A stretch of DNA of 64,000 nucleotides from Aporrectodea caliginosa (GCA_020284085.1 JACEVL010000411.1:434001-498000); one strand, 5' to 3'; counted from the stretch's first letter, positions 23,461 through 33,311 are shown. Numbers and translations are program-made. The notes: generated from the sequence alone by a model not told the origin.

Positions 23461-25588
23461 TCCATTGTATTGTATTGTATTCAACCATTTATAAAGCGCC
23501 TCTCATAGGGTGAACCATTCAGAGGCGCTCCCAGTGCGCAAGGCCAAACAGAAGAAAAAGGTTTTAAGAAAAGCAAAGGTGGAAGAGAGGTCACTAGCTA
23601 GAATTCCAGAGCGAGTAGATGGAGACAGCGCATTCCAAAGAGAGGGACCAATTGAGGTGAAGGACCGGGACTGAGCCATAGCTGTTCTAGTATGAGGTAC
23701 TAGAAGTTCAAGTCTGTTTGATGAGCGTAGTGGTCGATGGGAGGAGGCTGAAAGAGGCCGGAGTAAAACATCAGCTAAATATTTTGGGACAAGACCCCTT
23801 TGTGCCTTGAAGACTAAAATGAGGATTTTGAATTTAATGCGAGAGCAGAGAGAGGAAGCCAGTGCAGTTGTTCAAACATGAAAGTAGAAACGCGAGAGTA
23901 CCGTGTTAGGCGTGCTATTAATCTGGCGGCAGCATTTAGGACCGACTGCAGAGGCGAAAGACGAACCTTAGGAAGACCAATGAGAAGAGAATTACAGTAA
24001 TCAATTCGGGAGCATATGAAAGCATGAACCAGAGTGGTGAAAACAGAAGATGAGACAGAACGCCGAACAGCCCTAAGACGCCTTAAATGAAAATAAGAAG
24101 AACGTGTTAGGTTAGAGATAATATTATGATCTTTAAAAGAAAGGGAGCTATCTAGCGTAACACCCAGATCACGTACAGTTGAAGAAAAGGAATAGTGCGG
24201 GAAACTTTCCAAGAGGAGAACAAAATCAATCTTCACAAGCTGTTGGGGGTGCCAAACCAAATGAACTGGGTTTTGGAGGCGTTAAGGCAGAGACGGTTTG
24301 ATGCCATCCAGGAGTGAAGAGAATTTGAGAGGGATTGAATACGCTCAACTAAGTGCATCTGGGATGAAGGAGACCCATGGACAAATGCTTGCACATCATC
24401 TGCAAAGAGATGACCAGCAGCTCCAGAGAGTGGGAAAAGAGAGGGAATGTCAGCTGTATATAGAATGAAGAGCAGGGGACCCAGGACAGAGCCTTGAGGA
24501 ACACCCAATTTGATGTGGATCCAATTAGTTCTGGAATCACCCGAGATAATCATGTGGGTTCGCTCAGACAAATAAGATCGAAACCAACAAAGGGGAAGGC
24601 CCTGTAACCCATAAGAAGTCTCAAGACGCTGAAGAAGAATATTGTGGTCAACCATATCAAAAGCTGCAGAAACATCATAAAGAGCCAGGAGGGTGAGTTC
24701 AGACCTGTCAATAGCAGAATAGATTTCAGAGAGGAGAGAGAGAAGAGCAGTCTCCGTAGAGTGATGAGCCCTAAAGCCTGACTGATTTGGGGAAGAAGAC
24801 CAGATTGTTCAAGATAGGGGAGGAGCTGGAGGGAAACAAGGCGCTCAAGAGTCTTGGATAAGAAAGACAGATTAGAGATAGGTCGGTAGTTTTGGCAGAG
24901 ATTAGTATCGAGGTTAGGCTTTTTGAGTGAAGGAAAGACAAGAGCACGTTTCTGAGATGGAGGAATACAGCCCTCAGCGAGTGACCTATTAAAGAGATAA
25001 ACCAAAAAGGGAGCAAGGTCATCTAAAATGTCACTGATTACAAAAGGGGGTAGTGGATTAGTCTAGTTCACATGATTTTAGATTTGCAGACTTTAGAACT
25101 AGACGAAGGTCCGATTCCGAGATAGGACGGAAGCTATCGAAGACAGCAGACGTCGATGAGAATGTCAGTGAACTGAGTGAAGGAGCATCAGCAGTCGAAG
25201 CGCGAAGTCGGTCAATCTTGGCTGTAAGCATTTCTTGAAATTCACCTGCAGTGAAGGATGGAGTTTCAGTCGAACGAGAAGGACGACCGAGGAGACCCGA
25301 GACCGATGACCACAGGCGTCTAGGTTTTTTTCGTTTCTCAAGACCAATTTTTCCCAATGATCAGCTTCCTTCTGATGGTAGAGGCGATGTAATGAGCGAA
25401 GTTGGTTAATCCAAGCTAGTCGATCATCAGGCTTCTTAGTCCGGCGATAACGACGTTCCAAATATCGGGTACGACGACGAAGTCGATGACAGTCAGCATC
25501 ATACCAGACTGCCAGTGGGCGCTGACGTGTCCAGACTTTGCGACGAGGTAGCATGGCATCAAGAAGATTTGTAACCGTAGAAGTATAT

Positions 25589-28109
25589 CCTTAGACCTTA
25601 GACCTTAGTCCTTCCTCGCGCTGGCAGCGCATCGGGCGACACAGCCTCTCCACGTTATCCTGTCTTCCGCGGCCAGCATAGCATCGTCCCACGTCATTCC
25701 GCCGCCTTCCAGATCCTGAGTGATCGTGCTTCTCCAAGTCTTTCTGGGTCTTCCTCGCCCTCTTCTCCATCCCGACGGAGTCCAATCCAGTGCCTGCCTT
25801 AGCGTTCTCTCCTCTCCCGATCTATGTATGTGCCCCAACCAACGTAACCGCATCTTCTTCAGCATGTCTTCCAGTTTCTCCATGGATGTTCTCCTTCTTA
25901 CTTCCTCATTTCTGACCTTATCCCTCCAAGTGATCTTCAGTAATCTTCTCAGCCAACGATGATGTGCTGCCTCCAGTTTCTTCATATTGACTTTTGTCAT
26001 AGACCATGTCTCTGCCCCATACAGCAACGCTGTCAATACCAAAGCTCTGTACAATCTTGTTTTTGTTGTCAGACTGAGTTCTTTGTTCTTCCATATATTG
26101 TTCAACCTTCCAAATGTGGCATTGGCTTTTCCCAATCTGCTTCCAATCTCTTTATCACAGCTGCCATTGCTTGAAATCATACTCCCCAGATAGCAAAAGT
26201 GTTCCACCTCCTCCAGCACATCCTCTCCAACTTTGATGTTTTCAGTCACTGTCCATTTTCCTACTTTCATAATCTTTGTTTTGGTGGTATTGATCCTCAG
26301 TCCGACCAGACCCGCCTCTCTCTCCACACTGTCTGTGAGTTTTCTCATTCCTTCCCAAGACTCCTCCAGTAGCGCTATGTCGTCTGCAAAGTCTAGATCC
26401 GCCAGCTTTCCCTCTCCTTCCCACTCCAGGCCACACTCCCCTTCTTTTGTGCTTCGTCTCATCACCCAATCGATCGTTAGCAGGAATAGCAATGGTGACA
26501 GAATGCAGCCCTGACGCACGCCCGTGACAATCTGGAACCACTCTCCTAGTTTCCCCTCCGTTCTCACTGCACACCTGCTTTCTGTATACATTCCTTTTAT
26601 GATGTTTATAATCTTCTCTGGTATACCGTATTGTGCGAGGATATTCCACACCACAGGTCTTTGGACGCTGTCAAATGCCTTCTTAAAATCGACGAAGTTG
26701 ACAAGTACATTTACATTTCCCTCTACGCACTTCTCGACAATCTGTCTCAGTATAAAGATCTGTTCGCTGCATGATCTGCCCTTTCTGAAGCCCGCCTGCT
26801 GTTGTCTCAATACGCTGTCTACCGCTCCCTGTATTCTTCTCAAAATTATGTTGGCCAAGACCTTCCCCGGTATGGAGAGCAACGTGATTCCTCTCCAATT
26901 GTTGCAATCACTAAGGTTCCCTTTCTTCGGTAGCGGTATGATGATCCCATCTCGCCAATCTCTTGGAACCTCCCCGGTCCTCCATATCATATTGCATAGG
27001 TGCGCCAGGATCTTGTTCATCTCTCTCCCTCCATTTTTTAGCAGTTCTGGTTGAATATCATCAATTCCTGCAGATTTTCCATTCTTTAGTCTTCTCATCG
27101 CATCCTCTACCTCCTTCTCCGTGATATCGTCCAAGTTCACATCCAAAGTTTGTAAACACTGATCCTGTGAGAAGTCGTGCATAATCTCTGGCTCTGGGCA
27201 ATTCAGGATTTTGTCAAAGTGTTGTCTCCATCTTGCTGCCTGTTCCTCGTGTGTTCGAAGCGTGTTTCCTGCAGCATCTCTAATTGGTAGCTTTTGCGTC
27301 ATCCCTCCCGTTAACTCTTTTGTGATCTTGTATAGTGTCTTGGAGTCTCCTCTCTCTGCCGCCCTCTCTGCCTCCTCCAGACGATCCTCCGTCCACACTT
27401 TCTTATCCTCTCTGCAGCGCTTCTTTACCTCCTTATCCTTCCTTCGATAGTCTTCGCATAGATCCTCTGCATATGTTCCTCTGTTGTATGCTTGTTCTCT
27501 CCTGCTTTTGAGTTCTCTGCGTTCGTCAATTGCTCTCCATGTACCCTCCCTGATCCATGTTTCCTTCCTTGTTCCCCTTCTCAACCCGATCACTTCTTTC
27601 GCCGTTCCATTGATCGTGTTTTTTATCCTCGTCCAGCTTTCCTCTATTGACTCCTGTTCTGCTCCCTGTTCACCCAGGACTTCAAATCGGTTCTTTAATT
27701 CCAGTTGAAACGTTTCCTGCACCTCCTTCCTGATTAACTTGGCCACATCTATTATCCCATGTTGCTGTTTTTCCGTTCGTTTCTTCAACTTCAGTTTAAG
27801 TGTCGCAATAACCAAGTGGCGATCTGAGGCAGCGTCAGCTCCTCTGTACACTCTCACGTCCTGCATCGCCGTCGCCCATCTCTTAGAAATGCAGATGTGA
27901 TCGATCTGGTGAGTAGTCCTCCCATCCGGGGATCTCCAGGTCTCTTTATGAATGGTCTTATGTTTGAACATGCTTCCTCCTATCTTTAGTTTGTAGTTGC
28001 TGCAAAAACTGAGCATTCTCTCTCCATTGTCGTTCCTTTCTCCGGCAGCCTCTGCTCCTATCACATCCGCCCACCCCTCTCTATCCCTCCCTATAGGAGG
28101 GATAGAGAG
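25589..28109 (-). mobile_element. RTE-like LINE, 5'-truncated, inserted in the L2-like LINE
   Basis: Boundaries are set by a candidate 7-bp duplication AGTATAT at 25582-25588 and 28110-28116. The 3' end on the minus strand is a short (GGTCTAA)n-type tail at 25589-25608, typical of RTE elements. The 5' end falls in a 14-bp inverted repeat. The first half of the endonuclease is missing, so it is a truncated insertion, but its remaining frame has no stop codon and must be relatively young. Confidence 0.8.
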
Positions 28110-28139
28110 AGTATATAGGTCAAATAATTCAACATTCAT
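25605..28139 (-). CDS. RTE-like endonuclease (partial)-reverse transcriptase ORF, 844 codons
   Basis: About the first 11 codons are read from flanking and palindromic sequence, so the annotated start is not the native one. Residues ~30-125 form the end of an APE-type endonuclease (NGERMLSFC, IHKETWRSPDGRTTHQIDHI, ASDRHLVIATL). A basic linker follows to ~330. The reverse transcriptase spans about 340-690: GKSAGIDDIQPELLKNGG, LVNFVDFKKAFDSV with D490, GVRQGCILSPLLF, and LDFADDIALLEE with the FADD box at 584-587. The C-terminus has a basic helix-rich tail (RRLLKITWRDKVRNEEV, RWLGHIHRSG, RRGRGRPRKTW) typical of this group. The frame is uninterrupted. The missing endonuclease half makes it non-functional as a retrotransposon, although the reverse transcriptase residues are present. 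Confidence 0.85.
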   Translation of the reverse strand: MNVELFDLYTLSIPPIGRDREGWADVIGAEAAGERNDNGERMLSFCSNYKLKIGGSMFKHKTIHKETWRSPDGRTTHQIDHICISKRWATAMQDVRVYRGADAASDRHLVIATLKLKLKKRTEKQQHGIIDVAKLIRKEVQETFQLELKNRFEVLGEQGAEQESIEESWTRIKNTINGTAKEVIGLRRGTRKETWIREGTWRAIDERRELKSRREQAYNRGTYAEDLCEDYRRKDKEVKKRCREDKKVWTEDRLEEAERAAERGDSKTLYKITKELTGGMTQKLPIRDAAGNTLRTHEEQAARWRQHFDKILNCPEPEIMHDFSQDQCLQTLDVNLDDITEKEVEDAMRRLKNGKSAGIDDIQPELLKNGGREMNKILAHLCNMIWRTGEVPRDWRDGIIIPLPKKGNLSDCNNWRGITLLSIPGKVLANIILRRIQGAVDSVLRQQQAGFRKGRSCSEQIFILRQIVEKCVEGNVNVLVNFVDFKKAFDSVQRPVVWNILAQYGIPEKIINIIKGMYTESRCAVRTEGKLGEWFQIVTGVRQGCILSPLLFLLTIDWVMRRSTKEGECGLEWEGEGKLADLDFADDIALLEESWEGMRKLTDSVEREAGLVGLRINTTKTKIMKVGKWTVTENIKVGEDVLEEVEHFCYLGSMISSNGSCDKEIGSRLGKANATFGRLNNIWKNKELSLTTKTRLYRALVLTALLYGAETWSMTKVNMKKLEAAHHRWLRRLLKITWRDKVRNEEVRRRTSMEKLEDMLKKMRLRWLGHIHRSGEERTLRQALDWTPSGWRRGRGRPRKTWRSTITQDLEGGGMTWDDAMLAAEDRITWRGCVARCAASARKD
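28077..28109. repeat. 14-bp inverted repeat at the RTE 5' boundary
   Basis: CTCTCTATCCCTCC (28077-28090) and GGAGGGATAGAGAG (28096-28109) surround CTATA. It lies exactly at the 5' truncation point of the RTE-like LINE and probably arose by fold-back synthesis during insertion. Confidence 0.85.
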
Positions 28140-28488
28140 CTTGAGGAACCTACACTACCTACTTCCGTTCGATTTCTTGACCTCCTGACACAATTTGGAC
28201 TTCGGCAACATATCAGTGAATCAACTCACCTACTAGGCGGTTACCTTGATCTTGTCATTACCGGTGAAGATGATCAAGTGGATGACCTCAATATTCTTCC
28301 TCCGACGCTCTCCGACCATTCCGTCATCACGTTCACTCTTCCTTTCATTCATCTTCAACCGATTCACTCCATCCGTATGACACGTGGATGGAAGTCGTTC
28401 GACTCGTGTGCCTTCAGCGCTGCTTTACGAGACACTCTCCTCTCCTCACTGGATCCTACTCTGGATGTCCTCTCAGTCGCACAAGGAT
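28118..28488 (+). pseudogene. Inverted segment of the L2-A endonuclease
   Basis: Plus-strand translation reads FNIHLEEPTLPTSVRFLDLL, QFGLRQHISESTHLLGGYLD, LVITGEDD and LPPTLSDHSVITFTLPF, the second half of a CR1/L2-type APE endonuclease with its catalytic SDH. The first half ends on the minus strand with NSQLIILV at 28489. Joining ILV to FNIHL restores the expected (V)GDFNIH order, so this 371-nt piece was flipped in place within the minus-strand element. Confidence 0.85.
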
Positions 28489-29078
28489 AATGAGTTGGGA
28501 ATTACGCGTAACAATGGTCTCAAAGACGGTTGAGAGTTCATCAAAGAATTGAGCTGTAGGAGGAGAAGAACCAGGTCTGTAGACTGTGAGTAAGGAGATA
28601 GGACCATGAGGAGTTGCAATGCTCAGGCACAGAGCTTCAAATATGGTCAGTGAATCTGCGAGATACGTAGTGAGGACCGAAAGAACACGATGATGCCTCC
28701 ACCACGGGCTGATCGACCATCTGGACGAGGCGGTCGAGGGCGGTCACGCGATGAGAAACCAAACGGAGTCGCACGGAGAACTGGAACATCATCAGAGGCA
28801 AGGTGCCAGCTTTCAGTGACGGCAGACACATCAAGCTGGTCCTCAAGAAGGGTCTGTGAGACGCAAGCAAACTTCTCGGATAGAGAATGAGCGTTCCAGG
28901 AGGCGAGTCGAAGACCAGAAGTATGAGGAGACGGAGAAGGAAGTGGATTAGATGTAGTAGATGTCTGTTTACTGGATAGAGAAGTATCCTTCAGCAACGA
29001 GGTAGGACTAGTAGTAGCCGGTGTAGAGGTGATTGATAGCGAGGTCAGCAGCGAGGAAGATTGATCCAGCCTATCCAA
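28489..29078 (-). pseudogene. N-terminal half of L2-A endonuclease
   Basis: Minus-strand coding: SGLRLASWNAHSLSEKFAC, LDVSAVTESWHLASDDVPVL, RSARGGGIIVFFRSS, then after a frameshift IFEALCLSIATPHGPISLL, TVYRPGSSPP and FFDELSTVFE, ending at the inversion edge. These are the WNAxSL, TE(S/T)W, GGG(I/V) and YRPP blocks of LINE APE endonucleases. A serine/threonine-rich N-terminus precedes it. The frame is broken, so it is inactive. Confidence 0.8.
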
Positions 29079-29190
29079 ACGTTTCAGTCGCTCCTGTCGA
29101 CAGTCGGCAGGACACCAGATCTGGAACCTGAACAGGATCTTCCGAAGAGCACGAGACGGCCGGAAACTGTTTCAACAAACTGAAGTCAAT

Positions 29191-29433
29191 TGTTGTATTG
29201 TATTGTATTGTATTGTATTTGAACACTTGTTATAGCGCCCCTACCAGATTTCCGATTCAGAGGCGCTCCCGACTACTGCGCGAACGCTGAATCGGAGTTT
29301 CACGCCGAAGCGCATGAGCAATTGCGAGTGAAGGACTTGCCCAGGGTCCCTACGCGGCGACTTTGAGGTGGATTCGAACCCGCAACCATCCAGCTGCAAG
29401 GCACCGAACATACCCCTAAACCACCGCGCCCCA
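29191..29433 (-). mobile_element. tRNA-derived SINE with L2-like 3' tail (SINE-1)
   Basis: Minus strand from 29433: GGGGCGCGGTGGTTTAGGGG gives an A-box-like promoter and GGTTCGAATCC a B box. A tRNA-unrelated body follows, then GGGAGCGCCTCTGAAT (29255-29270 in plus coordinates), GGCGCTATAA and a (ATACA)n tail at 29191-29219. The last ~60 nt match the 3' end of the L2-A LINE at 23462-23532, so the SINE probably uses that LINE's reverse transcriptase. Confidence 0.88.
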
Positions 29434-29632
29434 GTTGTATTGTGATGTGTTGTATTGTGTGTTGTATTGTACTAAACGTTTATAATGCGACCGAGCCACC
29501 CGCCGAAGCGCATGAGCAATTGCGAGTGAAGGACTTGCCCAGGGTCCCTACGCGGCGGCTTTGAGGTGGATTCGAACCCGCAACCCTCCAGCTGCAAGGC
29601 ACCGAACATACCCTTACACCACCGCGCCCCAG
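29434..29632 (-). mobile_element. Chimeric SINE (SINE-1 head, SINE-3 tail)
   Basis: The head and body match SINE-1 (B box GGTTCGAATCC, then CATGCGCTTCGGCG). The sequence then switches to GGTGGCTCGGTCGCA, TATAAACG and (ATACA)n, which is the tail of SINE-3. The switch point is CTTCGGCG/GGTGGC near 29503. Template switching during reverse transcription is the simplest explanation. The tail TTGTA repeats are at 29434-29475. Confidence 0.85.
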
Positions 29633-29792
29633 TTGTATTGTGTTGTATTGTATTGTACTCCACGTTTATATTGCGACCGAGCCACCCGCAGTAAAGATCC
29701 GAGAAATTAATCTCTGGTAAACCGACCGACCGGGAATCGAACCCGGGCCGCCGACGTGGAGAGCGGGCTACCAACCCACTCGGCCACTCAGG
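29633..29792 (-). mobile_element. tRNA-derived SINE-3
   Basis: Minus strand from about 29791: GAGTGGCCGAGTGGGTTGG (A box), CTCTCCACGTCGGCGGC, GGGTTCGATTCCC (B box), then GGTGGCTCGGTCGCAATATA and an (ATACA)n tail at about 29633-29655. The head still looks like a folded tRNA but lacks a proper acceptor closure and leads straight into the SINE body, so it is a SINE and not a tRNA gene. Confidence 0.85.
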
Positions 29793-30040
29793 ATATATGA
29801 CGTGTCAACGACTTCATTTTTCTTAGGTACGGCATATGAGGACGGGTGTCCAGTCCTCTCCCTCGCCCTCCCATCTTCCCACCGACAATATACGGTCAGT
29901 GCGCTGAGTTGGCCAGGGGTGCAGATGGAAGAAACATCTTGAACCAAATATCTGCTCTGGAAGAGATTGAACCCCGACCATTCAATTGACAGTCCACTGA
30001 GTCCAGCACGCTAACCACTACACTGTCTAGCACTTGTGAC
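29793..30040 (-). mobile_element. tRNA-derived SINE-4
   Basis: Minus strand from about 30032: GTGTAGTGGTTAGCGTGCTG (A box), GGTCGGGGTTCAATCTC (B box region), then a body including CAACTCAGCGCACTGACCGT, GTCGGTGGGAAGATGGGAGG and GAGGGAGAGGAC. A second copy with the same head and body order lies in plus orientation at 35613-35875. The SINE-4 tail is AATGAAGTCG-type and differs from SINE-1 and SINE-3. Confidence 0.75.
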
Positions 30041-30094
30041 TTGTCTATGTAATAAATTAATGAACTGCTTGAAGGAAAGGTCAGACGGCAAGGG

Positions 30095-30170
30095 AGAAGA
30101 TTGTAATTGTAATTTAACATTTGCATAGCGCCACTCAGAGATTCAGAGGCGCTCCCGACCCAGGGAGTTT
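30095..30170 (-). repeat. L2/SINE 3'-tail stub
   Basis: TTGTAATTGTAA followed by GCATAGCGCCACTCAGAG and ATTCAGAGGCGCTCCCGAC. On the minus strand this is the shared GGGAGCGCCTCTGAAT...GGCGCTATG tail with an (ATTACA)n end. Confidence 0.75.
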
Positions 30171-30179
30171 GACTTCGAG

Positions 30180-30312
30180 TCGAGTGGTGGCAGTTGTAGT
30201 TGGTTGACTGGTGACAGCGGTACAGTTGGTTGATTGGTGGCAGTTGTATTTGGTTGAATGGTGACAGCGGTGACAGCGGTACAGATGGTTGAGTGGTGGC
30301 AGTTGCTGCCTT
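30180..30312. repeat. Minisatellite built on GGTTGANTGGTGRCAG
   Basis: Units alternate between GGTGGCAGTTGTAGTTGGTT and GGTGACAGCGGTACAGTTGG forms and repeat about three times, with one extra internal GGTGACAGC. Confidence 0.85.
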
Positions 30313-30920
30313 ACCTTGAACTAACTTTACCTGGCATTACCTCGCTTACTTAGGCCTACCTTACCTTAATTAATCCTAATCGTTCTCTCGAAATTTCTGA
30401 AGCGTTTCTTACAAGATAAGCGTTGGGCAACAATTTTTTGTGCGCGCTTATACGGCAGACAAAAGGCTGGTGCCATCTACTGGTTTTACCTTACCTTACG
30501 GTGGCACGGTCCGTACACGGGGACCATAAATGGCGTGGCGCTCATTCAGTTGCGCTTCGGCAACGGTGGTGAATGATCTCACCCGATCTCATTTGAGAAA
30601 TGAGCATGGTCGAGGTCATAATACGGTCGCTATATAAAAACGTGTACATTTAGGCCTTCATTTACTTACTTTGGATACCTAACCCACCTTAGGTTCGGCC
30701 GATGGTAGCGACTGAACCCTGTTGGTACAGATGTGTTGTGCAGATGAGCACGTAGCCTAATGCTTAGCTTAACTAAACAATGAAACCGAAGCTGGAGAAA
30801 TTCTTGCCCCAGTACCTTTTGCTAATTATAATAGACCTCAATTGCAATCGTTTAGCAAACAATCAGCGCCAGCTGCTACGCAAAATTCTCATCTTTCATA
30901 GTCCCATTAACTAGGCACAA
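30313..30920. other. Intergenic DNA, nothing recognised
   Basis: Contains TTACCTTACC-type low-complexity phrases at 30310-30500. No element end confirmed. Confidence 0.5.
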
Positions 30921-31290
30921 AATCTTCTTTCTTTAAGTTCTCTGCCCTTCGGCAGGTTCCAACTTCCAATGACGCCACTCTTCTCTGTGCTGTGCTTTTT
31001 CCTTTAATTCGCTGTATCCGTCGGCCATCCATCCCAACATCATCTGCCTCGGTCTTCCCCTCCCTCTTTTCCCTACCATTCTCCCTTCTATGATTTCCTT
31101 CAGAAGGGAGTCTCCTCTTAATACGTGCCCCACCCAGTTCTTCTGTCTTTCTCTTATTGTTGTTATTAGCGATCGTTCTTCATCAACCATTTGTAGTACC
31201 TCGTCATTCGTTATATGCTTAGTCCAGCTCACCTTCTCCATCCTTCTCCAGATCCACATCTCAAAAGAGGCACAAAATACATTGCTGTAA
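30921..31290 (-). pseudogene. RTE-like LINE C-terminal fragment
   Basis: A 108-codon minus-strand frame (31259-30933) reads [55 protein letters not shown] and HREEWRHW. This is the basic C-terminal tail found after the reverse transcriptase in RTE-like LINEs and parallels the end of the 844-codon frame at 25605. It is a different, more diverged family. The rest of the element is absent. Confidence 0.75.
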
Positions 31291-31574
31291 AAATTCTTTC
31301 CTTCGCAGTGTATATGCTATCTACTTTATATGCATCCAAAGCAGCTGAGTTGCAAAAATCCAGTTTGGACACGAAAAACGTCTGAGCGCTAAGTTCTTGA
31401 TCCGGTTTATTAATTAAACTAGGCCTACACGTAGCGCTATTGAGGACTGTTCTTTATCCCTAGTCGACGCTGCACTGCAAATCGGGCAAGCCGACGGTTT
31501 CCAGCCAGACCGTGTGACTCTTCGTAGACACTGCGTATCTATGTATGCAGGTAATATGTATATACACGTAGGCC
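31291..31574. other. Intergenic DNA, nothing recognised
   Basis: Short spacer between a LINE fragment and a DNA transposon end. No motif recognised. Confidence 0.5.
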
Positions 31575-33268
31575 TTAGACTGGTCCAAAAAATTAAACGT
31601 TGGAAATACATTGCTCCACAAGGCTGCCCTTGTTACACACGAAAACATGAGTCTGTATGCAAAATTTTGGAAAGATTTGATTATGTTTAGAGGTCGATAT
31701 GTTTTTCGACTTTTTGCCATAATCATATTATAGTATGAACTTGTAAAAAAACATGTATAATTTTGATTTTTTTCAAATCGGTTATAAATTATTTTCAAGT
31801 CAGTTATTATTTTGAAAAATAAACAGCCCAATTTAGAAATATATACTGCAGTGTTACTGCTTAGTCAGGCTGCATTACGTTTGTAATAAAATATAATTTT
31901 GGATAATTAAAGAAGTAATCCAGTCTGCATAAATCCCGTCATTGAAGTGCTGGAAAACCCGCAACCTACTATTATTTCATTTTGCCTTTGTTGGAACAGA
32001 AAATTTTGTCCGATAACTGGAGACAAATTGCAGCAAGTATTGTTTCTGTGACTCATCCTTAGTATATCATTGTAAGAATGGATCAGAGCCACTCCACGTT
32101 CTGCGCAGTCATTGACGACCATCAACAGTTTGACATTTGCCTTCATCGACTGGGAAGTAGGGTCCAGTGGTCAGGGAGTAAAGGACTTTGATAGGAAGGC
32201 TGTGGGTTTTTCTTGACCCTGGATGGTAAAAAGATCAAGCAGTTTTAAAGATCTCCTTGTGACATACTCTTCCAGTGGAGTCTGGTGGTCGAAGGATTTC
32301 CTGTCCAGACGCTACATGGATAGCGGATTAGGTGGATAAATAAGATTGTATTATCAGAGCAGCCTCGATGTCTTCAGTGACACGCTAAAGAGTTAATTAA
32401 ATCGAACTCAAACTGTAACTCCTTGAATCAGCACAAATTTGTGTTCATACAACTTCCACAGTTTGCGAACACCCGAATCCACACACTGTGCGGGGATTCT
32501 AGCCTCCTCCCGAATTATCAACGCAGCGACTATTGTTGCTTTCGTGACCTCAACAAAATTTATGCTATAGTCTATTCTGGTAATGAAATATGAAATTCCT
32601 CAGGATTGACCAATTTTTGGGAGTCCAGACCCAAGAAAGTGTTTGTCAGGCATCCCTAACAGACAACATTGTGAGGAACTCCTTGTTGATGCCAGTTTCA
32701 TCATAGCTGCCGTTTTGTAACGTACGAGCTTTTCTTGCAGAAAGTGAAAAAACATGTGCTGTAAGCTTATTTCATATTCAAGGCTGGCTTCACAGGCGAA
32801 AAAAGTACTCGTACTAAATTAGCAGCATACAGAGCAATATTGAACAATACAATTGTAGGATATGAAACGAATTGTGATGAAAAGGTGGCATGCAAAATTT
32901 AAAAATTAGTTATAAGCCAACAACCGTTTATCTATCAGAAAAAACTTGAAATAAGTGTTTTATTTGTAAATAAGCTTATTATTCTTTTAGTTACTTAAAT
33001 ACAGTTGGCATATTGATCATGATTTAGAAAGATGGTGCTTGGTGTTCATGGGTGCTTATTTTAATTCATAATGAAGCTATTAACGCGTCAGATGCGCAAT
33101 TTTTGCAATTTCTACAAAAAGTGTCAAAACCTAGCGACCTCTAAACATGCTCAGATCTCTTCAATTTTTTCAACACAGAGTCTTCTAGTCAAGTGTAACA
33201 GGGGCAGCCTTGTGGAGCAGCATATTTTGAAAAAATATATTTCCCCATGTAAGTTTGGACCAGTCTAG
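31575..33268 (-). mobile_element. DNA transposon, GGTCC-ended family, copy 1
   Basis: Ends TAGACTGGTCC and GGACCAGTCTA are inverted. A second inverted block, GCTCCACAAGGCTGCCC, lies at about 31614-31630 and 33202-33218. Minus-strand frame 32146-31907 contains VVNDCAERGVALIHSYNDIL, equivalent to VVNDTAERGVKLIHEYNSIL in the partial copy at 44535. The 10-mer GCTCCACAAG is also near the right end of the 42223-44520 element, so these belong to one family. No target duplication could be confirmed here and the coding region is decayed. I cannot name the superfamily. Confidence 0.65.
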
Positions 33269-33311
33269 GTCACTATAGGCCTATGTATATTTGTGCCGCC
33301 CGCGACTCTTC

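Larger units (their letters stand above)
23462..29160 (-). mobile_element. L2-like LINE (family A), rearranged
   Basis: The element runs on the minus strand. The N-terminal endonuclease half is at 29078-28489. Its second half (28488-28118) is inverted. An RTE-like LINE fills 25589-28109. A linker (PLAVWYDADCHRLRRRTRYL, DRLAWINQLRSLHRLYHQKE) is at 25590-25360. The reverse transcriptase follows: NYRPISNLSFLSKTLERLV near 24880, KLGVPQGSVLGPLLFILYTA near 24490, HLFADDVQAFVHG near 24400. The C-terminal region is RDLGVTLDSSLSF and DYCNSLLIG, and the 3' end GGCGCTTTATAAA with a (ATACA)n tail lies at 23462-23500. Many frameshifts make it inactive. With the RTE removed it is about 3.2 kb. Confidence 0.85.

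Noticed and set aside
26242..27054. Plus-strand frames of 70-176 codons opposite the RTE reverse transcriptase
   Set aside because: They are antisense shadows of a real minus-strand coding frame.
29633..29792. A tRNA gene
   Set aside because: A and B boxes are good but the acceptor stem does not close and the sequence runs into a SINE body and (ATACA)n tail.
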